A stretch of DNA of 42,268 nucleotides from NCBI RefSeq assembly GCF_000321005.1, contig NZ_HE578907.1:870389-912656 (forward strand). Direction: 5' to 3'. Source of the DNA: Anaerococcus senegalensis JC48. Lineage in GTDB: Bacteria; Bacillota; Clostridia; Tissierellales; Peptoniphilaceae. Positions within the stretch are counted from its first letter, which is position 1; each line of letters begins with the position of its first letter. The notes beneath the pieces are model-generated. The model saw nothing but the letters and a program-made list of their open reading frames with translations, was not told where the DNA came from and searched no databases. A program made the translations under genes and the position numbers. This document shows, piece by piece, positions 34,561 through 42,261 of this stretch.

Positions 34561-36453
34561 TCACTCCATTTCTAAAGTTAATATTTCTTTAAATTCTCTT
34601 ATATCTTCACTATTTATTAATTTATCTACATTCTTTCTAGAACTAAAAACTTTGAATAATTTCTTAAATAAAAAATCCCATTCTTTTATTTTATCTTTTG
34701 GGATTAATAAAAGCATAATTAAGTAGACTTCCTCATCATCCCAATCTATTGCTTCATCACTTATCAATATTGCTATTTTCATTTCTTTAGCTGTATATGA
34801 TAGAGGATGAGGAATTGCAATTCTATTACCTAAGCTTGTATTTCCCATTTTTTCTCTATCATAAATAGATTGAATTTGTTCATCATTGAGTATATTTTTA
34901 TTTTTTAAATCTTTAGTTAAGTAATTTAAAACGTTTATTTTATTATTAAATGATTTTTTATAAAATAAATTTTTATCAAATACTTTAAGATATTCTAAAT
35001 TATTTACATATCTTAACTTGTTTTTTACAATATTTACTTCTACGTTATTTAGGATATAATTAACTCTTATTGATCCTTCTATTTCAATCGTATTGTTTAA
35101 GCTACTTAAAACTAGATCATAGTCTTTAAACATTTCATCTTTATATTTAGTAGAAGAAACTATATCAATATTTTTGATTTCCTTTTCAAATTTTTCTAAT
35201 AAAGAATATTTCAAAAATCTAGCTGTTGATAATCCTGCTCCACAAACTATTAGAATATTGCTTCTTGATTCCTTTCCATTACTATTAGCTCTATTAAAAG
35301 CTGTTCCTAAATGTAATGACAAGAATAGTATTTCAGTATCATCAATTTCTTTTTTAATAACATTATTTATTTCTTCTGCTGCTACTATTCCCATATCATA
35401 TGCTATTGGATATTGACTCTTTATATCAGATAAATCAATATGATTAATAGAACTATTTAACATGTACCTATTAATAGAAGTAGTAAGATGCATCTTCAAA
35501 CTTTCTGTAAATATATCATCATTAGAGAAATCCATTGAAAAATCTCTTTTTATTCTGTCTATTATTCTGTTATAGATTGTATTTACAAGATTATTAGCTT
35601 CGATTTCATCATATTCTGTTGAAAATTTTTGACTAGTTATCAAATGTTTTGTTAAATAATAGCAATCATTATTTAAGTCATAATTTAATTTTTCTTTTAT
35701 TATTTCTACTAAGTCTTTTACAATATCTTTTTCAATTGAACTGTTCATAGTATGTAGCAAGTTTTCATCATAATCAATCTTATTTTTGTTTCTAAGAATA
35801 GAAATCAAAATATGAATTATAAAGCTATTGAACGCAATACTAGTTAATGATACATCGTATTTATTTAATATGTTAATGGTTATCCTTCTTATCTCTTCTA
35901 TTTCCTTTATATCAAATAGATTAAGTGAATCTAAAAAAAATTCATAATCACTAGATGAAGAAAATAGCAAATTAGACATACATAACCTAATATTATTTTC
36001 ATTTCCCTTAATGTATATTCCTTCTTTATTACTTACTACTAATTCAATTTCGTAGTTTTTTAAAGCTTCTCTAGTATTTTTTATCAATTTTTTTAATGTA
36101 TTTTGAGAGACATATAGTTCTTCTGCAAAGTCTATACTGTATTTCTTTTGATTGAAATAATTGTTAATTAAGAGAGTGTTAATAAACCTATTTATTAATA
36201 TTTCATTCTCATCTTCTGAATTATACAAGTTATGTAATTCATAAATAGTTGAGTTATTATCAAATTTTATTCCTTTTCCTTTTGCTACTATTAATTTATT
36301 TTCATAGCTAAGTCTTTTATTTATGCTATTAATTTCATTTAAAACCGTTCTGTCAGAAACATTTATAATTTCCGAAATTTCTTGACAAGTAATTGTATCT
36401 TTAGACTCTAATAAAATTCCTATAATTTTCTTTTGCCTATTAGTAATTTGCAT
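34561..36453 (-). CDS. PRD-domain transcriptional regulator (BglG/MtlR/LicR type) with EIIB and EIIA domains
   Basis: A 630-aa PTS-controlled regulator. An N-terminal DNA-binding HTH lies at 5-60 (ITCQEISEIINVSDRTVLNEI) with a second Mga-like helix region (100-130). PRD1 is about 185-290 with H214 and H269, and PRD2 about 300-400 with H322 and H381. The EIIB-like domain (398-480) has C404 in IVCGAGLST, and the EIIA-2 domain (500-630) has H549 in AIPHPLSY. An HTH rather than a CAT RNA-binding domain means it is a DNA-binding activator, regulated by phosphorylation at these His and Cys. Its start codon directly follows the stop of the P-loop kinase gene. A perfect inverted repeat upstream of the operon promoter (37159-37174) is a good operator candidate. 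Confidence 0.92.
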   Translation of the reverse strand: MQITNRQKKIIGILLESKDTITCQEISEIINVSDRTVLNEINSINKRLSYENKLIVAKGKGIKFDNNSTIYELHNLYNSEDENEILINRFINTLLINNYFNQKKYSIDFAEELYVSQNTLKKLIKNTREALKNYEIELVVSNKEGIYIKGNENNIRLCMSNLLFSSSSDYEFFLDSLNLFDIKEIEEIRRITINILNKYDVSLTSIAFNSFIIHILISILRNKNKIDYDENLLHTMNSSIEKDIVKDLVEIIKEKLNYDLNNDCYYLTKHLITSQKFSTEYDEIEANNLVNTIYNRIIDRIKRDFSMDFSNDDIFTESLKMHLTTSINRYMLNSSINHIDLSDIKSQYPIAYDMGIVAAEEINNVIKKEIDDTEILFLSLHLGTAFNRANSNGKESRSNILIVCGAGLSTARFLKYSLLEKFEKEIKNIDIVSSTKYKDEMFKDYDLVLSSLNNTIEIEGSIRVNYILNNVEVNIVKNKLRYVNNLEYLKVFDKNLFYKKSFNNKINVLNYLTKDLKNKNILNDEQIQSIYDREKMGNTSLGNRIAIPHPLSYTAKEMKIAILISDEAIDWDDEEVYLIMLLLIPKDKIKEWDFLFKKLFKVFSSRKNVDKLINSEDIREFKEILTLEME

Positions 36454-37056
36454 TTAAGTTCTCATTTCTATATTCAGAAATCTATTTATAGCATCTACAT
36501 CTGCATATTTTTTTGTAACATCTATTTCCAGAAGCTTGCCTAATTTAAATTTATCGTATTCTCTTAATTTGCAATGTTTTATAAATTCTTCAAGGCTTAT
36601 TAGATTGTCTTTTCTTTCTTCTAAACTCACTTTTCTATTTTTGTCATAACTATTTAATAAGTGTGCTGGATTTCTACTTTCATCTAAGTCTCTTTTAACT
36701 CTTCTTTTATAGATTTCTTTTATATCTCCATTTAATCTAATCGTAATTGACTTATAATCATATTTAAAAGACAATTCTTTCAAAGTTGGATATTGCAAAT
36801 AACTAAATGGATAGTCTATTACAATATCCTTATTTTCACTCATCATAGAGTTTAGTTTCATATAAAAAAACTCAAAACTCAAATTATATATTTTCTTTTT
36901 TTCTTCTTTATTCTTAAAACCTAAGTTATCATATATAAACTCTTCAATCTCATCTATTGAAATATATTCTAAATTCTTATTATGTTCTATCAAGCTATTT
37001 ATGATACACGTTTTCCCTGTGGCTGGATATCCCGCTAAAATTATTAAATTTTTCAT
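36454..37056 (-). CDS. P-loop kinase-like ATPase, first gene of PTS operon
   Basis: A 200-aa AAA_33/zeta-toxin-like P-loop protein. Walker A is GYPATGKT (9-16), and a basic stretch (IYKRRVKRDLDESRNPAH, about 114-131) suits a kinase lid. A conserved ISIDEIEEFI and VIDYPFSY provide acidic residues near the P-loop. Small kinases of this kind phosphorylate sugars, nucleosides or amino-sugars. As first gene of the operon it may add a second phosphate to the imported sugar phosphate before aldol cleavage. That role is an inference. No toxin-antitoxin partner is present. The ATG follows GGAGG by 4 bases. Confidence 0.8.
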   Translation of the reverse strand: MKNLIILAGYPATGKTCIINSLIEHNKNLEYISIDEIEEFIYDNLGFKNKEEKKKIYNLSFEFFYMKLNSMMSENKDIVIDYPFSYLQYPTLKELSFKYDYKSITIRLNGDIKEIYKRRVKRDLDESRNPAHLLNSYDKNRKVSLEERKDNLISLEEFIKHCKLREYDKFKLGKLLEIDVTKKYADVDAINRFLNIEMRT

Positions 37057-37120
37057 AAGTCCTCCATCACATTATTTTACTTTTTTCTAAAAAATAGATT
37101 TTATTACTTTAATTGATTTA

Positions 37121-37149
37121 ATTATAAGTGATTCTTAAAATTTCATTAA
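37121..37149 (-). promoter_or_regulatory. Promoter of the PTS-aldolase operon
   Basis: On the minus strand TATAAT (37121-37126) lies 17 bases from TTAATG (37144-37149), a poor -35, as expected for an activator-dependent promoter. The start codon is about 65 bases downstream. Confidence 0.55.
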
Positions 37150-37158
37150 GTGACTTTT

Positions 37159-37174
37159 TTTCGTTACAACGAAA
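37159..37174. promoter_or_regulatory. Candidate operator of the PTS operon (7-2-7 inverted repeat)
   Basis: TTTCGTTACAACGAAA has perfect 7-base arms around a 2-base centre, and is the only CG-containing palindrome in this AT-rich gap. It is centred roughly 50 bases upstream of the expected transcription start, an activator position, just above the weak -35. The PRD regulator of the same operon is the likely ligand. Confidence 0.6.
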
Positions 37175-37244
37175 TCATAAAATTAATATTAAAATTTGAA
37201 ATAAAAATTTAAAAAACAGAATATAAACTCTTAAAAGAAAAGTC

Positions 37245-37276
37245 AAAAAAAGATGTGAAAATTTCACATCTTTTTT
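37245..37276. terminator. Hairpin terminator (second of tandem pair)
   Basis: The stem GATGTGAAA/TTTCACATC (37252-37270) is flanked by A6 and T6 runs, making a symmetrical terminator. It lies downstream of the EamA operon on the minus strand and upstream of the PTS operon promoter. Confidence 0.75.
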
Positions 37277-37291
37277 CAAAAATATTATTTA

Positions 37292-37337
37292 ATAAAAAAA
37301 TGATGCTACAAAATAAATTTAATTATTCTATAGCACC
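37292..37337 (-). terminator. Terminator of the hisS-degV-eamA operon
   Basis: On the minus strand GGTGCTA/TAGCATC (one G-U pair) encloses an AT-rich, partly paired loop, and is followed by a run of seven U. It begins 6 bases after the EamA stop codon. Confidence 0.6.
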
Positions 37338-37342
37338 GCTTG

Positions 37343-38242
37343 TTATTTTTTCCCCTTCATTAAAACCAATGAGCCTGTCAGAACTAAAATTAATCCTAAA
37401 AATAGTCTTATTGTGAAAATTTCTCCTAAAATTATAACTGATAAAAGTGAACCAAAAATCGGAATAAATAATTTAAATACTCCAAATTGATTTGCACTGT
37501 GATTTTGTAAAACTATGGTCCAAATTGTAAAGGAAGTTGCTGTAATAAAAGCTCCATAAAATAACATAAAAAAAGCTTTTAAGCTTAAAATTACAGGATT
37601 TACCCATAAAATTCTACCAAAAATAATAAGTGGCAAAGAACCTAGTAAAAGTGCCATTCCATTTAATAAGTAGGGATCAGATTCTTTTGAATATTTTCTT
37701 AATAAAACTGAAGATAAAGCATTTATAAAAGTTGAAGCAAATATAAATCCTTCACCTGTTAATTTAAAACCATGTCCTAATTTTTGATTTGAATTTACCA
37801 AAATAATTCCTGCTGTTCCAATAATTAAAGCAATAATTGTATTTGAAGAAATTTTATCTTCTGGAACTAAAAAAAGAGAAATTATTACAATCATAAAAGA
37901 ATTTGACGCTTGAATTATAGAAGATTTTACTCCACTAGTATTTGATAAACCTATATAATAGAAAAAATATTGTAGACAAGTTTGTAAAATTGCTAAAGTT
38001 ATTACCAACTTTATATTTACATTTTTTATAGAAATTTTATTTTTCCCAAAAATTTTAGCATAAATAAAGGCCAAAATACCAGCCATAAAAAATCTAATTC
38101 CTGCCACATAAACTTTAGAAAAAGTATCGTAAGATTTAATATCTAAAACTAGATAAGTAGATTTAATAAGGGGGATTGCGCTCCCCCATAAAAACATTGC
38201 TATTAAAGAAAAAATAACGGCATTTTTTTTATTTTTAAGCAT
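37343..38242 (-). CDS. EamA/DMT family transporter
   Basis: A 299-aa inner-membrane protein with ten hydrophobic segments arranged as two EamA repeats (about 7-140 and 155-298). AMFLWGSAIPLIK at the start and LGEIFTIRLFLGLILVLTGSLV at the end are typical of drug/metabolite exporters. I chose ATG 38242, preceded by TAGGAGAAAT. The open frame extends 18 codons further up, over the end of degV, without an RBS. Only 7 bases separate it from degV. The transported compound, probably an amino acid or metabolite, is not known. Confidence 0.88.
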   Translation of the reverse strand: MLKNKKNAVIFSLIAMFLWGSAIPLIKSTYLVLDIKSYDTFSKVYVAGIRFFMAGILAFIYAKIFGKNKISIKNVNIKLVITLAILQTCLQYFFYYIGLSNTSGVKSSIIQASNSFMIVIISLFLVPEDKISSNTIIALIIGTAGIILVNSNQKLGHGFKLTGEGFIFASTFINALSSVLLRKYSKESDPYLLNGMALLLGSLPLIIFGRILWVNPVILSLKAFFMLFYGAFITATSFTIWTIVLQNHSANQFGVFKLFIPIFGSLLSVIILGEIFTIRLFLGLILVLTGSLVLMKGKK

Positions 38243-38249
38243 ATTTCTC

Positions 38250-39116
38250 CTATCTCTTTTTCCCAAAATATGACAGAGAATACATACCAGGTCCAACGTG
38301 AGAACCTATTAATGATCCAATTGGAGCAAGGCTTACTTTTGCATTTGGAAATTTCTCCTCAACTAATTCTTTTAATTTTTTTGCATTCTCATCATAATAT
38401 GCATAACCTATAAGAACTTCATTTGAAATTTCTGGTAGCCAATTTTTTTGGAAATTTTTTAACAAAACTTTTATAGCTCTCTTTGTTCCTCTTTCAAGTT
38501 TTAAAACTTCAAGAGAACCATCATCAGTTATGTGAATAACTGGTTTTACCTTTAAAAAATTTCCTATATCAGCACTAGTTTTGGAAATTCTTCCACCCTT
38601 GTATAAATATTTAAGGCTTTCAACCCCAAATTGAGAAACCATATATTTGGAATTTTCCTTAATAAAAGAATCTATTTGGTCTATATCCTTCCCTTCTTCT
38701 TGCATTTTTACAATAATTTGGCACAAAAGTCCTGCACCAGTTGACGCTTGCTTTGGATCATAAATATAAATTTTTCTATCTGAATATTTTTTAATTAAAA
38801 TATCTTTTGCTTTTTGAGCATTTTCAAAAGTTCCAGATAAAGAATCACTTAAACCTATATAAAAAATATCTTGGCCATTTTTTAAAACTTCCTCAAAATA
38901 TTTTTCAAATGAAGCTAAATTTACTTGACTAGTTGACACATTTTTATCTTCTAACATATATTGATAATATTTATTAAGATTTTCTAAATCTGTTCCAATA
39001 ATTTCATAAACTTCATCTTCCATATTTGACTGCATGGGAACTATTGTAATATTTGATGACTTAATAAAATCAACATTCATGTCGCTTGAGCCATCTGTAA
39101 TTATTTTAAATGTCAT
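38250..39116 (-). CDS. DegV family fatty-acid-binding protein
   Basis: A 288-aa FakB-like protein, paralogous to the one at 28364-29218. ITDGSSDMNVDF at the N-terminus, STSQVNLASFEKYF, the SDSLSGTFENA fatty-acid/phosphate loop, GGRISKTSADIGNFLKVKP and the C-terminal GSHVGPGMYSLSYFG mark the family. It probably delivers a fatty acid to the FakA kinase for membrane lipid synthesis. It lies between hisS (8-base gap) and the EamA gene, with no functional link evident. Confidence 0.9.
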   Translation of the reverse strand: MTFKIITDGSSDMNVDFIKSSNITIVPMQSNMEDEVYEIIGTDLENLNKYYQYMLEDKNVSTSQVNLASFEKYFEEVLKNGQDIFYIGLSDSLSGTFENAQKAKDILIKKYSDRKIYIYDPKQASTGAGLLCQIIVKMQEEGKDIDQIDSFIKENSKYMVSQFGVESLKYLYKGGRISKTSADIGNFLKVKPVIHITDDGSLEVLKLERGTKRAIKVLLKNFQKNWLPEISNEVLIGYAYYDENAKKLKELVEEKFPNAKVSLAPIGSLIGSHVGPGMYSLSYFGKKR

Positions 39117-39124
39117 AATTCTCC

Positions 39125-40423
39125 TTAAAGGTAATCACTAATATTTTCAATTTTTACACTTATTTGATTACCATCTTCCATATTTTTTAAAGAAACCATT
39201 TTATTATCATATTCTTCTTGCCCAATAATTATAACTTTTTTAACACCAATTTTATCAGCATAATTAATTTTTTTCTTAAACTTTCCATCTTCAAGATATA
39301 TATCAACTTTATACCCTTTATCTTTCAAATTATTTCCTATATCAATAGCATAAAAATTTAACTTTTCATCCATAGGAATAATTAAGCAATCTGTAAAATC
39401 TTTTTTGTAATTTTCCAATAGTCCAAGTTCTTGTAATTGAAAAAATAATCTAGTAAGACCAATTGAAAGGCCCACTCCTGGTAAGTTTTGTTTTGAGAAA
39501 TTTCCAGCTAAATTTTCATACCTTCCACCAGAACAAACACTTCCAATAGATTCGTAACCTTCTAAAAATGTTTCATAAACTGTAGAAGTATAATAATCAA
39601 GCCCACGAGTAATTGATAAATCAATCATGATAGATTTATCATCTATTCCAAATTTAATCATATAATCATAAACTTCTTTTAATTCTTTTAGACCCAATTT
39701 GTAATTATCATTCAAATTTAAGTCTTCCAAATATTCCAAAAGTTCTTTATTATCTCTTTTATTATTAATTAATTCCATTAATTTTATAGATTTTTCTTCA
39801 CCACAAAGATCCTTTAAAAGTTCTTTTGTTTTTTCATCGCCTATTTTTGCTTTTTTATCAATAGTTCTTAAAACTTCTTCCTTATTAGAAATTTCAATTG
39901 ACTCAAAAAATCCATTTAATAATTTTCTATTATTAATATGAAATTTTATTCCATTAAAATTAAGTTTTTTAAATATATCATAAATCACCTTTGGTAAAAG
40001 TGCATCATTATGAATTGACAAAGAATTATTTCCAATAATATCAATATCACATTGATAAAATTCCTTATATCTTCCTTTTTGATTTCTTTCTCCCCTATAT
40101 ACTTTTGCTATTTGATATCTTTTGAAAGGGAAATTTAGATTAGAAAAATGTTCAGAAACATATCTTGCAAGAGGAACAGTCAAATCAAATCTTAATGACA
40201 TATCTTTTTTTGATGAATCAATTCCAAAGATTTGTTTTTCAGTTTCTCCGCCACCCTTAGCTAACAAAATATCATTTTTTTCAATAGCTGGTGTATCTAT
40301 TGGTAAAAACTGATAAGATAAGAATGTTTCTTCAATTATATTTTTTATGTGATCAAAAACTAATTGCTCTTGAGGTAAAAGTTCCATCACACCGGCAATA
40401 GTTTGTGGTTTTACTATATTCAT
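39125..40423 (-). CDS. hisS: Histidyl-tRNA synthetase
   Basis: A 432-aa class II synthetase of usual length. Motif 2 is around FKRYQIAKVYRGERNQKGRYKEF, and the HisRS signatures are SITRGLDYYTSTVYE and the Gly-rich SIGSVCSGGRYENL. LRFDLTVPLARYV forms part of the active site. The anticodon-binding domain is about 340-430. No T-box leader is visible; only 13 bases separate it from the upstream unknown gene. The order DUF6873-like, hisS, degV, eamA forms one transcript. Confidence 0.96.
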   Translation of the reverse strand: MNIVKPQTIAGVMELLPQEQLVFDHIKNIIEETFLSYQFLPIDTPAIEKNDILLAKGGGETEKQIFGIDSSKKDMSLRFDLTVPLARYVSEHFSNLNFPFKRYQIAKVYRGERNQKGRYKEFYQCDIDIIGNNSLSIHNDALLPKVIYDIFKKLNFNGIKFHINNRKLLNGFFESIEISNKEEVLRTIDKKAKIGDEKTKELLKDLCGEEKSIKLMELINNKRDNKELLEYLEDLNLNDNYKLGLKELKEVYDYMIKFGIDDKSIMIDLSITRGLDYYTSTVYETFLEGYESIGSVCSGGRYENLAGNFSKQNLPGVGLSIGLTRLFFQLQELGLLENYKKDFTDCLIIPMDEKLNFYAIDIGNNLKDKGYKVDIYLEDGKFKKKINYADKIGVKKVIIIGQEEYDNKMVSLKNMEDGNQISVKIENISDYL

Positions 40424-40436
40424 TATAAACTCCTAA

Positions 40437-41114
40437 TCATATCCATATTAAAGATCCAGTATCTATTAGATTAGTATCTGGATATATTAAATTTAATTTT
40501 TCTTTAATTACTATATTTTTAATTATATCATATGAATTTAATCTTTCTATATTCCCATTGAATAATATAGTATTTTCATCAATTTTTCCAAAACATCCTC
40601 CTAAAAATCCTTTATCAAAACCATCAAGAGGAATTTTTTCCTCATTTAATAAAATAATTGGAAGATTATTTTTTAATTTTTTAAAAATCCCCATATCACT
40701 TGTTAAAATATATTCATTAAAAACAAGCATAGAACATCTACTATAACCTTGCTTAATAAATAAATGCTTAATATTTTTTTTATTAAAATATAATTTAATA
40801 TTTTTTTCCGTAAAATCATTGTGAATATAATAGTTTTTGAATTTTACTACATTATAAAGAGCATCAAAAGGATATTTTTCTCCTACCTTTTCGCCTTTTA
40901 TTATATTTATATTTTTTAGATTTTTTTTGTAGTAATCATAGACGTTCTCATCAACGATAATATTTTTTTCATCTAATTTAAATAAAGAAAGATCTGGATG
41001 ATCTGAAATTCTTTTGTCTATATTTGGATTATCAATTGTTTTTAAATACTTTATATTCTTTGAATCCAAAAAATCTATAAATTCTTTTTTTGATTTGTGA
41101 CTAATAATTAGCAT
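40437..41114 (-). CDS. Unknown protein, DUF6873-like
   Basis: A 225-aa protein resembling clostridial proteins annotated DUF6873, recalled from the motifs KQGYSRCSMLVF, LTSDMGIFKKL and LDGFDKGFLGGCFGK. It has no signal peptide or membrane segment. Cys residues near 127 and 174 lie in the two best-conserved motifs and might act together. I chose ATG 41114, preceded by AAGGAGAAAT; the open frame continues 8 codons upstream without an RBS. It is first in the hisS operon, 22 bases from the tRNA terminator. The function is not known. Confidence 0.75.
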   Translation of the reverse strand: MLIISHKSKKEFIDFLDSKNIKYLKTIDNPNIDKRISDHPDLSLFKLDEKNIIVDENVYDYYKKNLKNINIIKGEKVGEKYPFDALYNVVKFKNYYIHNDFTEKNIKLYFNKKNIKHLFIKQGYSRCSMLVFNEYILTSDMGIFKKLKNNLPIILLNEEKIPLDGFDKGFLGGCFGKIDENTILFNGNIERLNSYDIIKNIVIKEKLNLIYPDTNLIDTGSLIWI

Positions 41115-41135
41115 ATTTCTCCTTAATTTTAGGTA

Positions 41136-41158
41136 CAAAAAAAGTCCTCAATGAGGAC
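41136..41158 (-). terminator. Terminator of the tRNA operon
   Basis: On the minus strand GTCCTCA/TGAGGAC forms a tight hairpin (41144-41158) followed by seven U. It lies 5 bases after the tRNA-Cys 3' end. The downstream hisS operon may still depend on read-through, as no clear promoter is visible in the remaining 22 bases. Confidence 0.8.
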
Positions 41159-41163
41159 ATATT

Positions 41164-41237
41164 TGGAGGCGCCACCCAGATTTGAACTGGGGATAAAGGT
41201 GTTGCAGACCTCTGCCTTACCACTTGGCTATGGCGCC
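41164..41237 (-). tRNA. tRNA-Cys (GCA)
   Basis: A 74-nt cloverleaf with encoded CCA: acceptor GGCGCCA/TGGCGCC, anticodon loop CTGCAAC with GCA, and T loop TTCAAAT. Last of three tRNAs in one operon. Confidence 0.97.
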
Positions 41238-41241
41238 ATAT

Positions 41242-41316
41242 TGGAGCGGAAGACGGGATTCGAACCCGCGACCCTCGCCTTGGCAAGGCGATACTCTACC
41301 ACTGAGCCACTTCCGC
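41242..41316 (-). tRNA. tRNA-Gly (GCC)
   Basis: A 75-nt cloverleaf with encoded CCA: acceptor GCGGAAG/CTTCCGC, anticodon loop TTGCCAA with GCC, and T loop TTCGAAT. Middle gene of the tRNA operon. Confidence 0.97.
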
Positions 41317-41324
41317 ATTTTTTC

Positions 41325-41400
41325 TGGTGCCCAGAGGCGGAATCGAACCACCGACACGGGGATTTTCAGTCCCCTGCTCTACCGACTGAGCTATCTGGGC
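41325..41400 (-). tRNA. tRNA-Phe (GAA)
   Basis: A 76-nt cloverleaf with encoded CCA: acceptor GCCCAGA/TCTGGGC, anticodon loop CTGAAAA with GAA, and T loop TTCGATT. First gene of the tRNA operon, about 15 bases after the -10 box. Confidence 0.97.
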
Positions 41401-41415
41401 AAACATTACTTTTAT

Positions 41416-41444
41416 AGTATAGGATAAATCTTATAACTTGTCAA
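41416..41444 (-). promoter_or_regulatory. Strong promoter of tRNA-Phe-Gly-Cys operon
   Basis: On the minus strand a perfect TTGACA (41439-41444), a 17-base spacer and TATACT (41416-41421), the nearest to consensus in the window. It is placed to start transcripts just before tRNA-Phe. Confidence 0.85.
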
Positions 41445-41520
41445 ATTTATTTTAGATTTTTTAAGAATTTTTTATATAACCTTTCTAAGTTACTGCAAAA
41501 TTTATTATACTAGTTAATTT

Positions 41521-41611
41521 AATTTTCGCAAATCAAATTTTTCATATAAAAAGCTTTATAAAATTATTAAGATTAATTTTATAAAGCTTAGGTCATAAGA
41601 TTGCGAAATTT
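41521..41611. repeat. Nested inverted repeat in the intergenic region before the VOC gene
   Basis: An inner perfect inverted repeat with 16-base arms (41551-41566 and 41574-41589, AAGCTTTATAAAATTA and its complement) surrounds a 7-base spacer. Outside it, ATTTTCGCA(A)ATC near 41522-41534 is complementary to GATTGCGAAAT near 41599-41610 with single-base offsets. It lies in the 321-base gap 41401-41721, which otherwise holds the tRNA promoter, a possible plus-strand promoter (TTCTAA 41483, TATACT 41506) and the VOC operator. It may be an mRNA leader hairpin, a terminator-like element or a small MITE-like repeat. Confidence 0.7.
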
Positions 41612-41686
41612 CTTATCTATTATTTATATACCCTGACTAAAATTTATCCTGTAAAAAATTAGTAAAATTTATTTTAAATTTTTTGG

Positions 41687-41702
41687 GTATTAATATTAAT
41701 AC
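41687..41702. promoter_or_regulatory. Palindromic operator candidate before VOC gene
   Basis: GTATTAATATTAATAC is a perfect 16-base palindrome 19 bases upstream of the ATG and overlaps a possible -10 (TATTAA). Its position would suit a repressor site. Being AT-only in the core, it could also arise by chance. Confidence 0.45.
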
Positions 41703-41721
41703 AGAGAATTTAGGAGGTATT

Positions 41722-42102
41722 ATGAATTTTAAATCTATTCATACATGTATTTATACAGACAATGATAAAGAAAGTATAAAATTTTATGAAGATGCATTAA
41801 ATATGCATATAACTCGAAGAAAAGATTATGATGAAGATGAATTTTCACTTATTTATATGGCTACTGAAGATGGGGCTTATGAATTAGAATTAACTTTCAA
41901 CCATGATGGTAGAAAATATGAACACGGATCTTATTATGGACATATGGCCTTCAAAACAAAAGAATTTGAAAAAGCTTATGAATTTCACAAAAAAATGGGA
42001 GTCGTAAGTCAAGAAATTGGTGGACTTTCTGATGGTTCTGATAAATTTTATTTCATAAAAGATCCACAAGGATTTTCTATTGAAATAATTGAAGAAAAAT
42101 AA
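41722..42102 (+). CDS. VOC (glyoxalase/bleomycin-resistance) family protein
   Basis: A 126-aa vicinal-oxygen-chelate protein resembling lactoylglutathione lyase in size and order of motifs. HTCIYTDNDKESIKFYEDALNM forms the first beta-alpha unit with H7, ELELTFNHD supplies an acidic residue, YYGHMAF gives a second His, and FYFIKDPQGFSIEIIE closes with the metal-binding Glu. I chose ATG 41722, preceded by TTAGGAGG. The frame is open 13 codons further up but has no RBS and crosses the palindrome. The substrate is uncertain; methylglyoxal adducts are the usual guess for this sub-family. It is a single gene. Confidence 0.85.
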   Translation: MNFKSIHTCIYTDNDKESIKFYEDALNMHITRRKDYDEDEFSLIYMATEDGAYELELTFNHDGRKYEHGSYYGHMAFKTKEFEKAYEFHKKMGVVSQEIGGLSDGSDKFYFIKDPQGFSIEIIEEK

Positions 42103-42132
42103 TAATCGTTTGATAATTTATACTTTTAATCA

Positions 42133-42240
42133 AAACTACCAGCTTAGCTGGTAGTTTGCACAGCGCCTATAAGGCGCAAATACCGGCACGCCCCTATTGG
42201 GGCTGTCGAGTATTCTGTCACATGCACCAATTTCCCAACT
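42133..42240. other. GC-richer hairpin cluster (structured RNA or IS end), open at window edge
   Basis: Three hairpins follow the VOC gene: an 11-bp perfect stem with a TTA loop (42133-42157), GCGCC/GGCGC with a 5-base loop (42163-42177), and CGGCA plus GCCCC against GGGGC plus TGTCG with a 4-base loop and one bulge (42184-42208). A terminator-like hairpin then follows. The stretch is visibly richer in G and C than all protein-coding DNA here. Possibilities are a structured non-coding RNA or the subterminal palindromes of an IS200/IS605-type element extending past the window. I recognise no known RNA family and see no transposase. Confidence 0.55.
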
Positions 42241-42261
42241 ACTGCTTAAGCAGTTTTTTTA
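42241..42261 (+). terminator. Intrinsic terminator at window end
   Basis: ACTGC/GCAGT with a 4-base TTAA loop (42241-42254) followed by seven T. It would end a plus-strand transcript covering the hairpin cluster, which supports that cluster being transcribed. Confidence 0.75.

Noticed and set aside
36454-37056. Zeta-type toxin of a toxin-antitoxin pair
   Set aside because: No antitoxin-like small gene is adjacent. The gene is first in a PTS operon with zero gap to the regulator, which fits a metabolic kinase better.
40437-41164. T-box leader before hisS or its operon
   Set aside because: Only 22 bases separate the tRNA terminator from the first gene and 13 bases precede hisS; no specifier or antiterminator structure fits.
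41101-41427. Open frames across the tRNA-Phe/Gly/Cys cluster
   Set aside because: They translate tRNA sequence on either strand and are a known source of false proteins.
42133-42261. CRISPR array or tandem repeats at the window end
   Set aside because: The hairpins have different sequences and no equal spacers; they are separate palindromes, not direct repeats.
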